Program-made: the position numbers and the translations under genes
From: Parastagonospora avenae f. sp. tritici 18332-5
Lineage: Eukaryota; Ascomycota; Dothideomycetes; Pleosporales; Phaeosphaeriaceae
Length of the DNA stretch: 64,000 nt
Assembly: GCA_022559985.1 (NCBI GenBank)
Contig: JAFJTR010000086.1
Span: forward strand, 1 to 64,000
Reading direction: 5' to 3'
Part shown: one piece after another, positions 1 through 8,905 of the stretch
Position numbering within the stretch: the first letter of the stretch is position 1
Layout: each line of letters begins with the position of its first letter
Notes under the pieces: generated by a model
The model's input: the letters and a program-made list of their open reading frames with translations, nothing else
What the model was told of the DNA's origin: nothing
Database searches by the model: none

Positions 1-11
1 TTCACTCACCC

Positions 12-49
<38 letters not shown>

Positions 50-115
50 ACCCCCCTCCCCCCCCCCCCACCGTTCCCTCCTCTCACTCCCCCCCCCCCC
101 CCCCCCCCCCCCGCT
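1..115. repeat. C homopolymer / low-complexity tract
   Basis: Almost uninterrupted cytosine broken only by a few A and T, with a second C run at about 88-112. No CCCTAA-type telomere unit is visible. It may be a genuine simple repeat or a collapsed or erroneous contig end. Confidence 0.9.
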
Positions 116-129
116 CGCTCCCTCACGCA

Positions 130-306
130 ATGTCCATTGCCCGCACCATCTGCACACAATTCCTTGGCGTCCTCTGCTGGCCTTGCTACGTTTTCGCGCT
201 CTGCGTTTGTCCGACGTACGTTGAGGACGACCCGGAGAGCGGACCGACGTATAGGGTCGGACGCCTGGCGCCGAAGACGGGGCAGATTGTGCCGTTTAGT
301 ACTTGA
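130..306 (+). CDS. Possible small hydrophobic protein, or last exon of a gene
   Basis: This 58-codon open frame opens with ATG at 130 and closes with TGA at 304-306, directly after the poly-C tract. It reads as a short Cys/Trp/Phe-rich hydrophobic start (about residues 8-30) followed by a polar tail ending in a PKTGQIVPFST-like stretch. It could be a stand-alone micro-protein or the 3' exon of a gene whose upstream part is lost in the C tract. No family is recognised. Only composition supports it, so confidence is low. Confidence 0.25.
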   Translation: MSIARTICTQFLGVLCWPCYVFALCVCPTYVEDDPESGPTYRVGRLAPKTGQIVPFST

Positions 307-404
307 GTGGGAGGTAAAGTTGGGCGTTGAGGGTTGGGGGGTTTCTGTGGGATGAGGGTTGACTTTTAGGGATAGGGGCGGCGTTAGATTCGCTATTGGT
401 TGAG

Positions 405-1553
405 ATGGCAAGAGAGAGAGATCGCATGTATCGCCGCGTGTCGGCACGTCCTCTGAACGCGACCGATTTACAACCCCGCTTGAGCATCACTCCACCACCA
501 ACAGATGGGAACGCTGCAGATGGACATGAAGCCTCAAGAAACTCTGAGGCACGGTCCCCATTCCCTCTCCGCCTCTATCGTCGACTAAGGGCACATCTGC
601 GAAGAGTCCCATCTAGCACAACCTTGCAACCTTCTCGGGCACAGTCCCCATTCCTTCGTTTGCCAGGCGAGCTCAGAAACACAATCTACCAGTACCTCTT
701 GGCAAACAACACCTTTCATATCGCGGTGAACGAGCGGGCCAAAAAACTGGGCCATGTCAAGTGCACTTGGTGGTCTGCGCCGACGTACAAGGGGTGCATC
801 TTCAAAGAGAGCAGTTTTGGAGACCGCGGTCCGTTCTACGTCCGCATGTGTCTGGATGGCAAAATCAATGGCGCTGGCATGTGGAACAGCACCCAAAGAA
901 CCGATGGCGATGTAATGAGCTTGCTGCGTACTTGCAAAGCAATGTAAGACCCCAAACCCATATCCCAAATTGATTTATCGGCTAACGCATGTCTTTTTAG
1001 CTACCGCGAGTGCATCGACTACGTGTACATGGATAACACTTTCTCCTTCTCGGACCTCTACACCTTTCTCATTTTCAGTGGCAACGTGCTTCCGGATCGC
1101 TTCAATCGTATCCGACATTTGCACATTGCACAGACATACAAATAGGATTATACGCATGCTTTCATGCTCGAGCAACAGTGCACGACATGTCCTGGTCCAG
1201 CATAGCATTTTGTCGAGGAAAACTGTGAACCTTGCGACGAGGATACCTGGCAGACAACTTGGAACATCATAAGCCAAATGCCGAACCTAAAAACTCTGGA
1301 CATTCTCTTATTTTGGGAACATGCTAATTGGTTAACCCAACAGCGGGATCCGCCTTCACGCCAACCGCAATGGTATCTCCCCGAACTGACATTCCTTGCG
1401 CCGATGAAAACTGTGCGCGTCGAGGGTCGGTTTGAGGTCCGAGTCAATTGGCCGGGAGAGTTTTATTCTGCACCTTTCCCCTTTAAAGTGATCAGAGATC
1501 TCACACGATTCGATATCCCCTTGGGAGGATCGAGGTTCGTCAGGGCAAACTAG
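405..1553 (+). CDS. 2EXR/F-box-like fungal protein with two in-frame TAG codons
   Basis: A family signature of the fungal 2EXR type (FLRLPGELRNTIYQYLL) lies near residue 85; such proteins are abundant in Dothideomycetes and their role is mostly unknown. ATG is at 405. Exon 1 ends at 943, a GTAAGA...TTTTTAG intron spans 944-1000, and the frame resumes at 1001. From 1001 to 1553 one frame encodes family-like sequence throughout (a cysteine-containing block, then WQTTWNIISQMPNLKTL), but it contains TAG at 1143-1145 and again at 1203-1205. An intron 1086-1205 (GTGCTT...CATAG, 120 bp) would remove both, but it would also delete a conserved-looking LPDRFNRIRHLHIA block. It is therefore either a decaying gene or one with an unusual intron. 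The Met codon at 405 is the first ATG of the frame. Confidence 0.55.
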
Positions 1554-1636
1554 AAAACATTATCATAGGACATGGCGCCGCTTCCATTTGAAGATGGCGC
1601 ATTCATTCGTAGAAACAAGTACATCGCCGCCTGTCC

Positions 1637-2605
1637 TCAAACATCCCTCACTTCGTAACTAACCTTACTCACCCCCTTCTGCCTCTTGATCCCCCTCACC
1701 ACCACCTTCCCACACTCCCTCAACGCCCTCACGTGCGTCCCCCCACACGGGTAACTCCCCACCTCTCCAATCCGCACGACCCTGACGCCATTCTCATCCC
1801 CCTTGAAACTCTCCACCACCCCCGTACACTTCTCGCGTGCTTCCTCCTCACTCCAGAAATGTATCCCCACGGGCAGATCCTTCGCGACCATCTCGTCAAC
1901 CTTGGCTTGGATCAGGTCCTTCGCGGTACCCGGGATCAAGCCGCTGAATTCGACGAACGCGGCACCGGGGTAGTGCGAGGCTTTTCCATCTTTCAGATCA
2001 GAGGGGAGGGAACCAGAGAGCATTAGAGTATTTATAGCGAGCCCGATTACATGGCCGGCGGTATGTATGCGCGAGTGCAGAACTCTCTTATCCACGTCGA
2101 CATTCTGCTCGCCATCTTGATTCTCAACAAATATCTGGGCATCCGGGGAGAAAGTCCCGAGGTGTAGTATCGCGCCATCCTCCGCTGGTTTGCGCACCTG
2201 ATGCACGTTGAACGTTGTGCCAGCGGCGCTTATAGTGCCCGTATCGGAGGGCTGGCCGCCTCCCTGCGCGTGGAAAATTGTCGAGGGTGTGGTGAGGATG
2301 AAGGGTTCTTGGAGGTTGTCTTGGGGCGGTTTGAAGAGGGATTGGGTTGAGGGGGGGAGCGAGGAGAGGGGTTGCAGGGAGGAGATGGGGCTGGTGTGGG
2401 TGAAGAGGTGGCCGTCTTTTTGGTAGAGGGGGGTTGTGCGCTGGGTCAGGGGGGATGAGGACATTTTTGGGGAGTGTGTGTGAAGCCTTTGAGATGGATG
2501 TTTTGGCATGTATCCAATGGTGATATTGAGGTGGTGTTGAGATTTGATGTTTCTTTCGCGGATGTGGGCTCCGAGGCGAGTGGGTGATCTGATGGCGAGG
2601 TGCAT
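1637..2605 (-). CDS. AlaX-type alanyl-tRNA editing protein
   Basis: A stand-alone trans-editing hydrolase of the alanyl/threonyl-tRNA synthetase second additional domain family, expected to deacylate Ser- or Gly-charged tRNA-Ala. It shows the AlaX hallmarks in order: a GGGQPSDTG stretch in the N-terminal domain, the zinc-site HTAGH (HxxxH) in the middle, and CGGTHV (CxxxH) near the C-terminus. The frame is intronless, 322 codons from ATG at 2603-2605. A second in-frame ATG at 2462-2464 (MSSSPLTQ) begins just before the recognisable domain, so the first 47 residues are either a targeting extension or untranslated. It is tail-to-tail with the gene ending at 1553, which leaves about 80 bp between them. 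No lesions were seen. Confidence 0.9.
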   Translation of the reverse strand: MHLAIRSPTRLGAHIRERNIKSQHHLNITIGYMPKHPSQRLHTHSPKMSSSPLTQRTTPLYQKDGHLFTHTSPISSLQPLSSLPPSTQSLFKPPQDNLQEPFILTTPSTIFHAQGGGQPSDTGTISAAGTTFNVHQVRKPAEDGAILHLGTFSPDAQIFVENQDGEQNVDVDKRVLHSRIHTAGHVIGLAINTLMLSGSLPSDLKDGKASHYPGAAFVEFSGLIPGTAKDLIQAKVDEMVAKDLPVGIHFWSEEEAREKCTGVVESFKGDENGVRVVRIGEVGSYPCGGTHVRALRECGKVVVRGIKRQKGVSKVSYEVRDV

Positions 2606-3461
2606 ACAAAGACGTATAAACCGACAATATGTTTGAGCTTTTACAAATTGAATCGTAGCCCACTATATCAATGTGGAGAACCTTCGAGATGTCTGCAATG
2701 GTGGAGGTAGAGCGCCCTATGGAATTACAAGCCCTTACCGATACCCAATTAGGAAGGTGCTAATTTGGCGTTGCTTCCTTACTTTTGACGTCGCAAAACA
2801 CGTAGTTATCCGTCACTATTCAACACTCACAAAGCTTTCGTGCATCTACTCGAATATATAAAGTATTGAGGTAGAACTCTCAAAGGGTTTCCGCGGGAGT
2901 CCGGCACCTTTAGCGGCATATCTATGGCATACGAGACGCGTTGCATGGAGGTCCCTGAAACGATTACCAATTTGACTCATGATAATGGCTGTTTCCTGGC
3001 GCAAGCGCATTCGGCAGATCGACAACACGATGACGGCTAGAAACCATTCGAACACATTTGATAAATTTTACTGTGCGATTGGACATTTGTACGCGGTGAT
3101 CGATAGAGACCCTTTTTCTAAGCGTTCTCGATCTAGCCATGTAGGCACTTCACAAGCCCGGTCCAGCACAGTGGAACATTCGCCCTATTGGATGGAAATC
3201 GCCGCGAACCACCAGATCCAAGCACGCAGTAAGTCCGGGACCTATAATTACTACACCCTTTTGCTGATGGATCTGCCAGGTTATGCTGGAGAAAGAAAGG
3301 GCTCGATTCCGCAGAAGGCCCGATTGCTAGCTTCTCAACCACACTTCATCTCATCCTCCCCGATCTGACTGATGACGGGAGGAGGCATGTTCACGCACAT
3401 ATCTACATGATCAACGCAGGGGATACACCCGAGGATCCTCACTCTGCCCATATCAGGAACA
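2606..3461. other. Intergenic, no gene seen
   Basis: About 850 bp between the divergent AlaX and membrane-protein genes, presumably holding both promoters. The open frames here have no protein-like composition and no splice-consistent extension. No clear TATA box was placed. Confidence 0.6.
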
Positions 3462-4880
3462 ATGGATTACCGGCTTGACCCCAGCCAACCCGGCTTCACC
3501 GTAATCGCGCAGGATGTCATGTGCGCCTACCCCATCAGCGACATCTACGCGCAAGCCCCCCGGATCCTGTATTACTGTCTCCTCTTCCTGACATTCGTCA
3601 CGCTGCGACACCGATGGCTGAGCCAGATCTTCCTGACAGGCGCGGTTGCGTATGCTGCCAGCGCTGCGATCCACGCGTACATCATTGTGTCGACCCCGTC
3701 GAAGACACAACCACCTGCGTTGGTCAGCATACCGTTTATTTCATCGACATCAAATTTGACTAGGACCATCACGTCGCTGGTGACAAATGCTACTGCCGTC
3801 ATCGTGCAGCCTGACACAGTGGAGTTGGACATCGACCCTATCACCGCAGTCGTAGTATCTGCATACCTCGTCGGACTGCCGCTTCAAATCTGGTCGCGCA
3901 CAATGCGCTCGCGAATCATCATCCGCTATATGCTCCTCCTCTGGAACCTATTCATGCTGGCCGGCACAATCTGCGCGCTGGTCGCATGGCCCACGACTAA
4001 TCTGACTGCACCGCAATATCGCTTCTGCTACGATGGATACCCGGACCAGGATTCGGAGACCAGCGATGGCTGGGACGCGACGTACTGGCGTGGTAGCTGG
4101 AATGCAACGGTGTCGGGCATCTTCCGCGATCCAAACATGGTGTGGCAGAACATTTCGAATAATTGCTTCTATCCGTGCTTCAACACCAGCCAGACGCTGC
4201 GCCAGAGCTCGTCGCTGAAAGCTGTGGTCTCGACGCCAACGACGAGGTTTGCGAAGTTGCACAATGCGCAGCGTGGGACGACGGATGAGTTCCGGCCACT
4301 GATTTACGCTGCGATTGTGGTCTTTTCGGTGGCGCAGTTCATTCTGTATACGGTGTCGATCCTAAGATTAGGCAGCGAGGCGATGCGCAAACCGATCCAC
4401 GAGCCGCAGCATTTGTGGCGCGATAAGGGAAAAATTTGGAATCAGTTAAGAGGAGATATGATGCAAAGCTATTCGACCGTGATTATTCTGTGTCGGAGGC
4501 TCAGGCGCCGTGGTCGTAGAGCTTCGTATACTGCAGCCGAGCTACCGCCGCGAAGTTTTATAGCCGTCTTACGCCTCGTCGTTGACATCTTTGCGCTCAT
4601 GACTCTTCTCGCCGGTATTGCGATTTCTCCGCCCCTCGTGGTAGCGTTTATCTGCTGGATTGAATGGTATATCCGGAACGACGGATCAACGAATGAAACT
4701 ATCAACCAAGTTGGGCAGTGGTCGCCGCTGGTTTCGGTCGCGGTCGTACTTTTTGCAGCGGTTGTGTATCAATGGAAAGGCCGTCTAGCGTCTCGAGACG
4801 AAGTTGAGGAAGAGATACGTGAGGCAGAGTTGCATCTGAGACACCTGAAGGGACAATTGGAAGAAAAGAGTAGCAAATGA
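3462..4880 (+). CDS. Multi-pass membrane protein of unknown function
   Basis: This intronless 472-residue frame starts at ATG 3462. About seven hydrophobic segments are visible: near residues 35-52, 58-77, 122-142, 150-172, 278-300, 365-405 (long, probably two helices) and 420-440. A Cys-, Trp- and Asn-rich loop (about residues 180-270, with several N-x-S/T sites) lies between helices four and five and is probably lumenal or extracellular. The last 35 residues form an acidic/basic amphipathic helix (EVEEEIREAELHLRHL) likely to be cytosolic coiled coil. The layout resembles orphan fungal polytopic proteins. I do not recognise a transporter or receptor motif and assign no function. Confidence 0.85.
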   Translation: MDYRLDPSQPGFTVIAQDVMCAYPISDIYAQAPRILYYCLLFLTFVTLRHRWLSQIFLTGAVAYAASAAIHAYIIVSTPSKTQPPALVSIPFISSTSNLTRTITSLVTNATAVIVQPDTVELDIDPITAVVVSAYLVGLPLQIWSRTMRSRIIIRYMLLLWNLFMLAGTICALVAWPTTNLTAPQYRFCYDGYPDQDSETSDGWDATYWRGSWNATVSGIFRDPNMVWQNISNNCFYPCFNTSQTLRQSSSLKAVVSTPTTRFAKLHNAQRGTTDEFRPLIYAAIVVFSVAQFILYTVSILRLGSEAMRKPIHEPQHLWRDKGKIWNQLRGDMMQSYSTVIILCRRLRRRGRRASYTAAELPPRSFIAVLRLVVDIFALMTLLAGIAISPPLVVAFICWIEWYIRNDGSTNETINQVGQWSPLVSVAVVLFAAVVYQWKGRLASRDEVEEEIREAELHLRHLKGQLEEKSSK

Positions 4881-4942
4881 AAGATTGAAGCCAGTCTCGA
4901 TCGAGTGCAATCAATTCTGGTGTGGATGCAGGTCACTCAGTC

Positions 4943-7915
4943 CTAGCGACTTAAGCCCTGGAGAGTCCTTGGTACAATGGTCAAATCCGCCGCCTCTTTC
5001 CACAGATCGCCTTCATCCTCATCTGGAGAAAGGACCGCATGGACGCCCTCTGCACTAAAGATAGGTCTCACTATAGCTTCCACTACAAGCCGCTGAAAAT
5101 CCAGTATTGTGTCCTCATACGTCTCCGGACTATCTTGCGCAATACCACCCTGCAAGCATGCCGCTACCGCATCTCGATATGCAGATCCCATGAGATGGTT
5201 GAGTTGAGGCACTCTCTTTTCAAGGATCTTGCTTTTGAGATCACGGGACGATTTTGACTTTATTCCATCGACAGTGTCCCACAGCCCGATCTCGAGGAGA
5301 ACGAGTCCAAGACTATAGTAATCGTATATCATTCGAAAGGGGACAGCATCGCGCAAACTTCCTGCGTCGTAGTCGGGATGGTAGTATTTCTTGGCTTCTT
5401 TGCTCCGTGGGGGTCCTGTAGTGAATGCGTCAGGTTCCACAGGCCGTGCGTAATTGAAGCCAATAAGATACGGTTCATACAGATCCGGAGACAGAGTCGA
5501 AGTAAATATGATGTTGTGGGACGATATGCTCTTGTGTACGAGCGTTGCCTTGTGAAAGTTCAGGAGCGTGGTTGTGAGGGTATGGGCGAGGATAAACCGA
5601 TCCTCCAGTGAGATTTGGCTGTATGTACCAGTTTGACGCGATTCTTCGATAAGAGAATGTAGAGTCAATGGAGTAGCAGGCTGAGCGTGATTTGAAAGTT
5701 GGTAGATAAGACCGAAAGACTTTTCGGTTTCGTGGTGGTAGTAGTGAATGCACGGCAATAGCCGCAACTTCTCGGCTTTGGTTGCCATTGTGTGTAGCGA
5801 GGTCGCAATGCTTACGACGCGTCCTATCATTTCCTCCTGGACCTCCCCTTCCCAATGCAAATCGTACTTGATCCATTCGATCAAAACTCGTTTTCTTGTT
5901 TCGTTCCCGGAGCTTACCCACCCGAGATTGTGTTCTTGAGAGTTCGGCGATTGCTCAACTTCAACGGCAGCGGCGTCTAGTCTGAGGCCGCTCAAGCTAG
6001 CCTCTGTCATCTTAGATAACACGGACTCGTAGGCTGTGCTTATGTCCTTCGAGAACTTTCTCGCATATGCTAAAGTACCGAGTCGATGAAGCACCGAAGA
6101 ATTGTCAGTATCTGTTGACTCGAAGGCTTCGGTCGATGAGAAAGCTTCATCACCAAGACACTTCATGTCGAAATACGTCACACTCCTTCGCTGCGCTTCT
6201 TCTGGCAACATATTGATAAGTGTCTCGTTCATTCGCCGTAGATCGTGGAATAAGGCTCGTCCCGTACTTTCGTGCACAGCAGATATACGCTCAACCTCCA
6301 CTCGGCTTGTCTGGAGTATTTGGATGATCTCGCTGAATCTAGGCACCACTACCTGCTCTACGGAACACAAACCGGTGCCCTCTTTCATGGAAACGTGATA
6401 CCAACTCTCAAGTTTCCAATATTCAACTGCTCCTTGAATGGAATTTGTGCTGGCTAACATTGCTGTGTAGGAGTCGATCAGAAGATCCATCAATCCAGAG
6501 ATAGCGAGATAGCAGGCTTTCATGGTCACCTCTGGGGCCAAAGGACGTGATTTTGGCTCGATTTTGAGCATCGAGCGAATCAACTCGATGAGCTGCTTTC
6601 CTCGCAATTTACAAGAGCCATAAAGCCGGTGCATGAGCTCAAGCACGTATGGACTCACCTCTTTTCCAGGCCCATGAAATGTTCTTTTTATGAACGTAGC
6701 CGAGACAGCCCGCTTTTCTCTGAAGATGAGGACTCCCATTGGGCCTTCCATCATGTAGACGAGCAATTCCAGCATGACGCATCCAAGAGCCCATATATCG
6801 CCCGAGCATCCGACGACACCTTTTCTGAAGGTATGAAGATCTTGGCATTCAGGAGGTAGACAGTCACCACCGCCTATCTTGAACTGAGTTTCCGAGAGGT
6901 CGACAATGGACTTGAAGGTAGACAGACCAAAATCAGTAAGTATGAAGTCGCTTCCGCTGACCAAAATGTTGCTTGGCTTGATATCGCGGTGCAGACCCAT
7001 GACGTGCACATCAAGCCTCTCTGATACTGTAAAACTGTGCATTGCTTCAACGGCAGAACACAACCGAGCGAGTGCAATATAGTAACTGACGTCTTCCTTA
7101 AGCTCCAGAGGGCGGTCCTGTGCCGCGAAAAGTGCTTCCATGTCTCCATCTGTGGCGCGAGGGAAAATAAAGTTGTGTTTGTGATCGAAGGTGTAAGAGC
7201 TGAACAGCTGTTGGATATTGGGATGCTGCAAATGAGCAAGTAGGGTAAAATTGTGATATTCTTGACCATGACTTTGTGCGGATCCTTTTTGGACTTTCTC
7301 GTCGAACTGTTTTCGAACCAGCTCGGTAGTCTGCACACTGATCAGTTGAGGCTTAACTCTGGAAAGCCACAAACTAACCTTGCTGTTTGACAGCCAAGAT
7401 GGGTCTTGGTGTTCTTTGTGCAGGGTTATGCTGAAGACTTGTCCGAATCCACCTGCACCGAGCTTCTCGTCCACAAGAAAGGGAAGGATAGTAGATTCAT
7501 TGAGCGAGCGGTGTTCGATATTTTTTAGAAACACAGGTGCTGAGAACTCCCACTGCTTGTTGTAAAAGCCTTCACTGCAATTCGGGATGATTCGTGCCAG
7601 CTCCGCTTTGTCGAACGGCAAACGGTGATCGATAGGTGAACTTTGGAAATTGTCATGTTGGACAAAATGCAATATTTCCCCGGCATGTTCACCTTCGAGT
7701 ACCACGAGGATGGCAAAAGTTCTACGGGCGTTCTTGAAGATTTGGTCGGCAATGCTTTCGACACGCTCCGCAGGTATGCCCTCGCAAGTTTCAAGGGCGT
7801 TTCGGATGGTCTCACGTGAAAGTAGCTTCAGCAATCGATAACGTGGTACAAAGCATTTGGAATCTCCAGCTACTCTCCGGCTCAATCCTTCGATAGAATG
7901 TCGTAGAGACTGCAT
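4943..7915 (-). CDS. Protein kinase fused to a C-terminal pseudokinase-like domain
   Basis: This is a large serine/threonine kinase-type protein (about 974 residues after splicing). The first ATG is at 7913-7915. A 48-bp intron (7331-7378, GTTAGT...GTGCAG) lies in frame and without stops, so it reads through in the genome; removing it places the presumed ATP-anchoring lysine (ELVRKQF) correctly. The N-terminal kinase has a glycine loop GAGGFGQVF (about 153-161), catalytic LHRDIKPSNIL (near 293) and DFGLS (near 312), so it looks active. The C-terminal third contains a second kinase-like fold with degenerate motifs (LVHKSISSHNII for HRD, IGFNYA for DFG), as in fungal DUF7580-like modules. It is divergent from the CorA-like gene at 8906. 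Substrates are unknown; a signalling or nonself-response role is only inference. Confidence 0.85.
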   Translation of the reverse strand: MQSLRHSIEGLSRRVAGDSKCFVPRYRLLKLLSRETIRNALETCEGIPAERVESIADQIFKNARRTFAILVVLEGEHAGEILHFVQHDNFQSSPIDHRLPFDKAELARIIPNCSEGFYNKQWEFSAPVFLKNIEHRSLNESTILPFLVDEKLGAGGFGQVFSITLHKEHQDPSWLSNSKVSLWLSRVKPQLISVQTTELVRKQFDEKVQKGSAQSHGQEYHNFTLLAHLQHPNIQQLFSSYTFDHKHNFIFPRATDGDMEALFAAQDRPLELKEDVSYYIALARLCSAVEAMHSFTVSERLDVHVMGLHRDIKPSNILVSGSDFILTDFGLSTFKSIVDLSETQFKIGGGDCLPPECQDLHTFRKGVVGCSGDIWALGCVMLELLVYMMEGPMGVLIFREKRAVSATFIKRTFHGPGKEVSPYVLELMHRLYGSCKLRGKQLIELIRSMLKIEPKSRPLAPEVTMKACYLAISGLMDLLIDSYTAMLASTNSIQGAVEYWKLESWYHVSMKEGTGLCSVEQVVVPRFSEIIQILQTSRVEVERISAVHESTGRALFHDLRRMNETLINMLPEEAQRRSVTYFDMKCLGDEAFSSTEAFESTDTDNSSVLHRLGTLAYARKFSKDISTAYESVLSKMTEASLSGLRLDAAAVEVEQSPNSQEHNLGWVSSGNETRKRVLIEWIKYDLHWEGEVQEEMIGRVVSIATSLHTMATKAEKLRLLPCIHYYHHETEKSFGLIYQLSNHAQPATPLTLHSLIEESRQTGTYSQISLEDRFILAHTLTTTLLNFHKATLVHKSISSHNIIFTSTLSPDLYEPYLIGFNYARPVEPDAFTTGPPRSKEAKKYYHPDYDAGSLRDAVPFRMIYDYYSLGLVLLEIGLWDTVDGIKSKSSRDLKSKILEKRVPQLNHLMGSAYRDAVAACLQGGIAQDSPETYEDTILDFQRLVVEAIVRPIFSAEGVHAVLSPDEDEGDLWKEAADLTIVPRTLQGLSR

Positions 7916-8905
7916 GATCTTTGATCTTTGATATTTCAATTCAGAGCCAGAAGTATAACTATTCGTTGTGCTCCACTGAAACCTATGGTCGCTGTCTTAG
8001 CTCCGTCCTTGCGTGGTTGCAGTCAAGACTATGAGGAACCTAGGTATAGTCCCTGCAGGTATCGAAATCAGCCTAATCCGGATTAGTGTCCGGCCATTAG
8101 GATCGTCCTAGCATCCTTACGTCATTCAGTTGCCAAGTGGAAGTAATCTTGATCTCATCTTCCGAAACAAACTGTAGCGTACTGTCAGACCCGGAATCCT
8201 TGCATTAGAAAAGGATCTAAAAACCTCGACTGAAAAGTTCCCCACTCCGAAGGTGCTGACCATTAGGTCTAGTAGACGCTCATCGTTCATATATCGACCG
8301 GCTATAGTGTATACTACAGCCATGTTATGGGGCTGGTAGAAGTTTTGAGGGATTAATGGGAGGCTGAGGGCCTAGGCAAAGCTTAGAGATCGCGACAGGT
8401 GTGCATGCTACCCGTATTTATTCTGCCTCCTGTCAGCAGGAGCCAACTGTAGCACGACACGTCACGAAGGACAGGACTTCAGCACAACCTAATTGCCGCA
8501 TATCACGCCATGAAGGGCGTCAGCTCGATTCAGGACAAACCAAGCTGCGGGGCTCGTAGATAAGGCAGATTCGGATACCGAAATAGACGTGATTGGCTTC
8601 AGATCCAAATTGTATGCGAGGCGCAAGGCTGAATCCGGCCGGCCCTCAAGTCTGCAGAGAGGCTGAATCCGGCTGACTCTCGAATCCGCGGAGAGACTCT
8701 TAGTTAAATCCTTCATGTCTCCAAGTTCGGTGAAGGACTATGCACGTAGGTATTACTGCCTAGGGCATCTCTCGGGTATTAAAGTAATACGTATCCGTTC
8801 CATGTGGCAGGAATTCTCTGATGGCGAGATTCTACTTTACTTGACGCTGCATACAGGGATCGGAGCAACATGCGCCTCATTCGATGCACCTGATGCTAGT
8901 CCGTG
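7916..8905. other. Intergenic, one doubtful micro-ORF
   Basis: About 1 kb between divergent signalling-type genes. A 65-codon minus-strand frame at 8126-8323 (ATG at 8321-8323, MAVVYTIAGRYMNDERLLDL) has protein-like composition and could be a gene fragment. A short direct repeat built on GCTGAATCCGGC occurs at about 8626-8680. Nothing else was recognised. Confidence 0.4.

Noticed and set aside
1108..1178. Intron GTATCC...CAACAG in the 2EXR-like gene
   Set aside because: Recounting showed the phases do not match the downstream frame; the continuous frame with TAGs, or the 1086-1205 intron, fits better.
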